A stretch of 48,899 nt of DNA from Labrenzia sp. DG1229 (GTDB taxonomy: Bacteria > Pseudomonadota > Alphaproteobacteria > Rhizobiales > Stappiaceae), in NCBI RefSeq assembly GCF_000521215.1, contig NZ_KI928952.1, positions 71,614-120,512 on the forward strand, given 5' to 3'. Positions 46,346-48,899 of this stretch are shown here, piece by piece. The notes under the pieces were generated by a model. The model did no database searches. It was given only the letters and a program-made list of their open reading frames with translations, and was not told the origin of the DNA. The translations under genes and the position numbers were made by a program. Numbering within the stretch: position 1 is the stretch's first letter; each line of letters starts with the position of its first letter.

Positions 46346-46593
46346 GATGGTCTTGCAATCCAGACGAGCGGCGCAGTCCTGCTTGACTGCCCCTCTTCCC
46401 GGGAAATCTCCAGCCGGGTGGTCCAAACACCGGCAGCAGCTCACCTCCTTTTACCAAGAACATAACGGTGGACCACTTCAAAAGGGGGAGGATCAGGCTA
46501 AACAGATCCCTGATCAGAGCTCAATACCCCTTCTCCCTTCGGACTATGCATCACCGGTTCAGTCTGCCCGCATTTTGATCTAATCTCGCGGTC

Positions 46594-48555
46594 ATGGAGG
46601 AGTCACGGCAATTGAAGGCGCAGCTTGATCTGATGCAGGCAGCGCTGGACCATATCAATCAGGGTTTTACCGTGTTCGACAGCGACCTCAGGCTTGTCGC
46701 GTGGAACCGGGGCCTGTCGGACATGCTCGACATGCCGCCGGAAATCATCCGGCGCGGCTCCCATCTGGAAGCCTTCATACGGGTGAACGCCGAACGCGGC
46801 GAATACGGCCCCGGCGACATTGAAGGCAAGATTGGCCGGCGGATCGAGCGCGCCAAACTGTTCGAACCACATTATTTCGAGCGGGTCCGGCCCAACGGCC
46901 AGATTATCGCCGTGTCAGGCACACCGCTTCCGCAAGGCGGATTTGTCACCATCTATTCCGACGTCACCGAGGAGCGCCGCCGCCAGGAAAAGCTGGAGCG
47001 CACGGTAGAAGAACGCACCCGCGCCCTGCAGCAGTCAGAGGACTGGCTGCGCCTGGTCACCGACAATATTCCAGCGCTGATTGCCTATGTGTCACCCGGC
47101 CCGATTTTCCGCTTTGCCAACAGGCGCTATGCCGACTGGTTCGGTCAGTCGGTTGCCTCCATTGCCGGACGGGCGGCAGCAGATGTGGTCGGCGCCGATC
47201 TTTTTGCCGAACTGGAGCCGCATATCGACCATGCCTTCAAGGGCAATGCCGTCAGCTATGAATACGAGCGCAAACGACCCGATGGAACGAAAGCCTACAT
47301 GCGCTCCACGCTGATCCCTGACATGACGGCCGACGGCCGCACGCTCGGCATATTTGTTCTGTCGCTGGACGCGACGGACCAGAAGCAGGCCGAAGCGACC
47401 CTGGTACAGTCCCAACGGATGGACGCCGTCGGCAAACTGACCGGCGGCCTTGCCCACGATTTCAACAATCTGCTGGCGATCCTGATGGGTAATCTCCTGA
47501 GCGTCAGCCGGCTCGAACCCCCGCTCGACAAGGCGGAGCTGGACAAAAAGCTGACGCCGATGCTGGAGGCGACAAAACGCGGATCAGACCTGATCCAGCG
47601 TCTTCTGGCCTTCAGTCGCGGCAAGGCGATCGACCCGCAAACGGTGTCGCTTGCGCGACTTGTATCCAATGCCGGCAGCCTCCTGGAAGGATCTCTGCCG
47701 TCGGCCATTGTCCTGGAGACCGAGATGCCGGACCGTAGCATAGGTGCGCGGATCGACCCGACACAAATGGAAACCGCCCTGATCAATCTCGCCTTCAACG
47801 CGCGCGATGCCATGCCGGAGGGCGGGACGTTGAAATTTGTCCTGAGCGAAATCACTCTGGAAAAAAGGGCAGCGGATGATCTCGGTGTTCCGGTTGGCCG
47901 GTATGCACAGATCACCGTTGCCGATACCGGTGCCGGCATGGATGAGGAAACCCGGCTCAAGATCTTCGAACCATTTTTCACGACAAAAACCTTTGGCACC
48001 GGAAGCGGCCTCGGACTGTCCATGGTCTACGGATTCATTCACCAGTCAGGAGGAGCCATAACGGTTGACAGCAAGTTGGGCATAGGAACCTGCCTTACGC
48101 TCTACCTCCCATACCACCGGATCGCACTGGCTCGGACGCGTGAAGCGATAACAGCCGGCGAAAACGACCTGCAGCGTGGCAAGGGTGAACTCTTGCTGCT
48201 TGTCGAGGACGATCCCGATGTGGCCAACGCCGTGACCGACCAGCTGCAAAATCTTGGTTATGCCGTGCTGAGGGCCGAAAGTGCAGAAGACGCCAGAAGT
48301 CTCGCGCTCGAATTGCCGGAGCTCAAGGGCGTTCTCAGCGACATCATCATGCCGGGCCAGACAAACGGACTGGCCCTGGCACGGGAAATCCGCCGGGAGC
48401 GGCAGGATCTCGGCATTGCACTCATGTCCGGCTATGCCGACTGGTCCGGTCTGTCGGGTCAGGACCGGGAATGTGAATTTCCGGTCTTGGCGAAACCCTT
48501 TGCAGATGATCAACTGGCCGACACGCTCCAGAAAATTCTCTCCCGCGCCATTTGA
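46594..48555 (+). CDS. Hybrid sensor histidine kinase with PAS domains and C-terminal receiver
   Basis: 653 residues, no membrane helix, hence cytoplasmic. Order: PAS-7-type domain (about 12-125, HINQGFTVFDSDLRLVAWNR), a short coiled coil (EERRRQEKLERTVEERTRAL), a second PAS (about 150-270, LVTDNIPALIAYVSPGPIFR), HisKA with the phospho-accepting His in LTGGLAHDFNNLLAILMGNL, HATPase with N-box NLAFNARDAMP, G1 DTGAGMD and G2 GTGSGLGLSMVYG, then a receiver domain (about 525-645) with acidic pocket LVEDDPD and phospho-Asp in GVLSDIIMPG. The family senses small ligands or redox state through the PAS domains. A response regulator gene follows after 19 bp. Confidence 0.94.
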   Translation: MEESRQLKAQLDLMQAALDHINQGFTVFDSDLRLVAWNRGLSDMLDMPPEIIRRGSHLEAFIRVNAERGEYGPGDIEGKIGRRIERAKLFEPHYFERVRPNGQIIAVSGTPLPQGGFVTIYSDVTEERRRQEKLERTVEERTRALQQSEDWLRLVTDNIPALIAYVSPGPIFRFANRRYADWFGQSVASIAGRAAADVVGADLFAELEPHIDHAFKGNAVSYEYERKRPDGTKAYMRSTLIPDMTADGRTLGIFVLSLDATDQKQAEATLVQSQRMDAVGKLTGGLAHDFNNLLAILMGNLLSVSRLEPPLDKAELDKKLTPMLEATKRGSDLIQRLLAFSRGKAIDPQTVSLARLVSNAGSLLEGSLPSAIVLETEMPDRSIGARIDPTQMETALINLAFNARDAMPEGGTLKFVLSEITLEKRAADDLGVPVGRYAQITVADTGAGMDEETRLKIFEPFFTTKTFGTGSGLGLSMVYGFIHQSGGAITVDSKLGIGTCLTLYLPYHRIALARTREAITAGENDLQRGKGELLLLVEDDPDVANAVTDQLQNLGYAVLRAESAEDARSLALELPELKGVLSDIIMPGQTNGLALAREIRRERQDLGIALMSGYADWSGLSGQDRECEFPVLAKPFADDQLADTLQKILSRAI

Positions 48556-48574
48556 ACGACACGTGAGGATTGCC

Positions 48575-48899
48575 TTGCAGACACGCCCCGCACAGCCAGC
48601 GAAACTGACCGTCTTTATCGTTGATGACGAGCCTGAAATCGGTCAGTTGTTGCAGGATGCCATGTCGCAGTTCGACATGACCGGCGAAGTATTTTCGACT
48701 GCAGCTTCCATGCTGGCCGCGCTTGGAAGTCGAACACCCGACGCATGCATCGTCGACCTCGGCCTTCCGGACATGGAGGGCATGGCCCTGATCAATGAAA
48801 TCCGCAGGAAGTCCTCCGTTCCGATCATCGTTTTGTCGGCACGCGGTCATTCAACGGACCGGGTCATGGGGCTTGAGCTGGGTGCGGATGACTATGTGG
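48575..48899 (+). CDS. Response regulator (3' end beyond window)
   Basis: The frame is open to the window edge (108 codons). The start is taken as the TTG at 48575 because GAGGA ends five bases upstream; a GTG at 48563 is an alternative. The receiver domain shows the acidic pair in TVFIVDDEPEIGQLL, the phospho-Asp in CIVDLGLPDMEGMALI, the Ser/Thr switch in PIIVLSARGHSTD and GLELGADDYV, the usual OmpR/NarL-type beta5 region. The output domain is not in the window. It is the probable partner of the hybrid kinase just upstream. Confidence 0.9.
   Translation, partial: MQTRPAQPAKLTVFIVDDEPEIGQLLQDAMSQFDMTGEVFSTAASMLAALGSRTPDACIVDLGLPDMEGMALINEIRRKSSVPIIVLSARGHSTDRVMGLELGADDYV

Overview
The window looks like a chromosomal segment of an alphaproteobacterium, most plausibly the marine Rhizobiales / Stappiaceae (Roseibium-Labrenzia) type. 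This is inferred from gene content and style: moderately high GC, a heat-shock gene with an RpoH-like promoter and a ROSE-like leader, a MotA/PomA-type stator pair, LivFGHMK and polar amino-acid ABC systems, and Shine-Dalgarno-led TTG/GTG starts. No species can be named without a search. I see no rRNA, tRNA, CRISPR array, insertion sequence, integrase or prophage.

Layout. 0-2.6 kb: partial alpha/beta hydrolase, a small basic secreted protein, a small heat-shock protein with its thermometer-like leader, and a small membrane protein. 2.5-6.4 kb (minus strand): a bufferin-type copper-RiPP operon (precursor, DUF692/MNIO enzyme, DUF2063 partner, DoxX) followed by a threonine-aldolase-like gene. 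6.36-13.2 kb: a long structured leader, then gltB and gltD. 13.3-17.4 kb (minus): DUF459 protein, lytic transglycosylase, outer-membrane beta-barrel protein. 17.7-20.6 kb: KdsD and a flagellar stator pair. 20.7-23.5 kb (minus): NfeD, QmcA-like SPFH protein, ferrochelatase. 23.9-32.4 kb (minus): one operon of a fatty-acyl-CoA-ligase-like gene, livG, livH, livM, livK, livF and a PaaK-like ligase, which looks like uptake of a carboxylic acid followed by CoA activation. 33.1-35.1 kb: a stand-alone papain-like peptidase fused to an alpha/beta hydrolase. 35.1-36.2 kb: a LacI regulator. 36.3-41.1 kb (minus): an amino-acid ABC operon with a class IV aminotransferase-like protein and its probable GntR repressor. 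41.3-46.3 kb: small stress or chaperone-like genes, a Cys-rich membrane-anchored protein, a drug/metabolite transporter and a YiaW/YiaV-like pair. 46.6-48.9 kb: a hybrid histidine kinase and the start of its response regulator.

Most unusual points: (1) the peptidase/hydrolase fusion, whose promoter region shares a rare palindromic motif (CAATTGCAACC..GGTT) with the promoter region of the Cys-rich membrane protein 9 kb away; (2) a class IV aminotransferase-like protein with no lysine anywhere between residues 146 and 225, where the PLP lysine should be, inside an amino-acid uptake operon whose promoter overlaps a clear GntR-type dyad; (3) a roughly 370-nt gltB leader with an 11-bp long-range stem; (4) the bufferin operon. 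Functions are read from motifs by eye; no alignment or database search was run.
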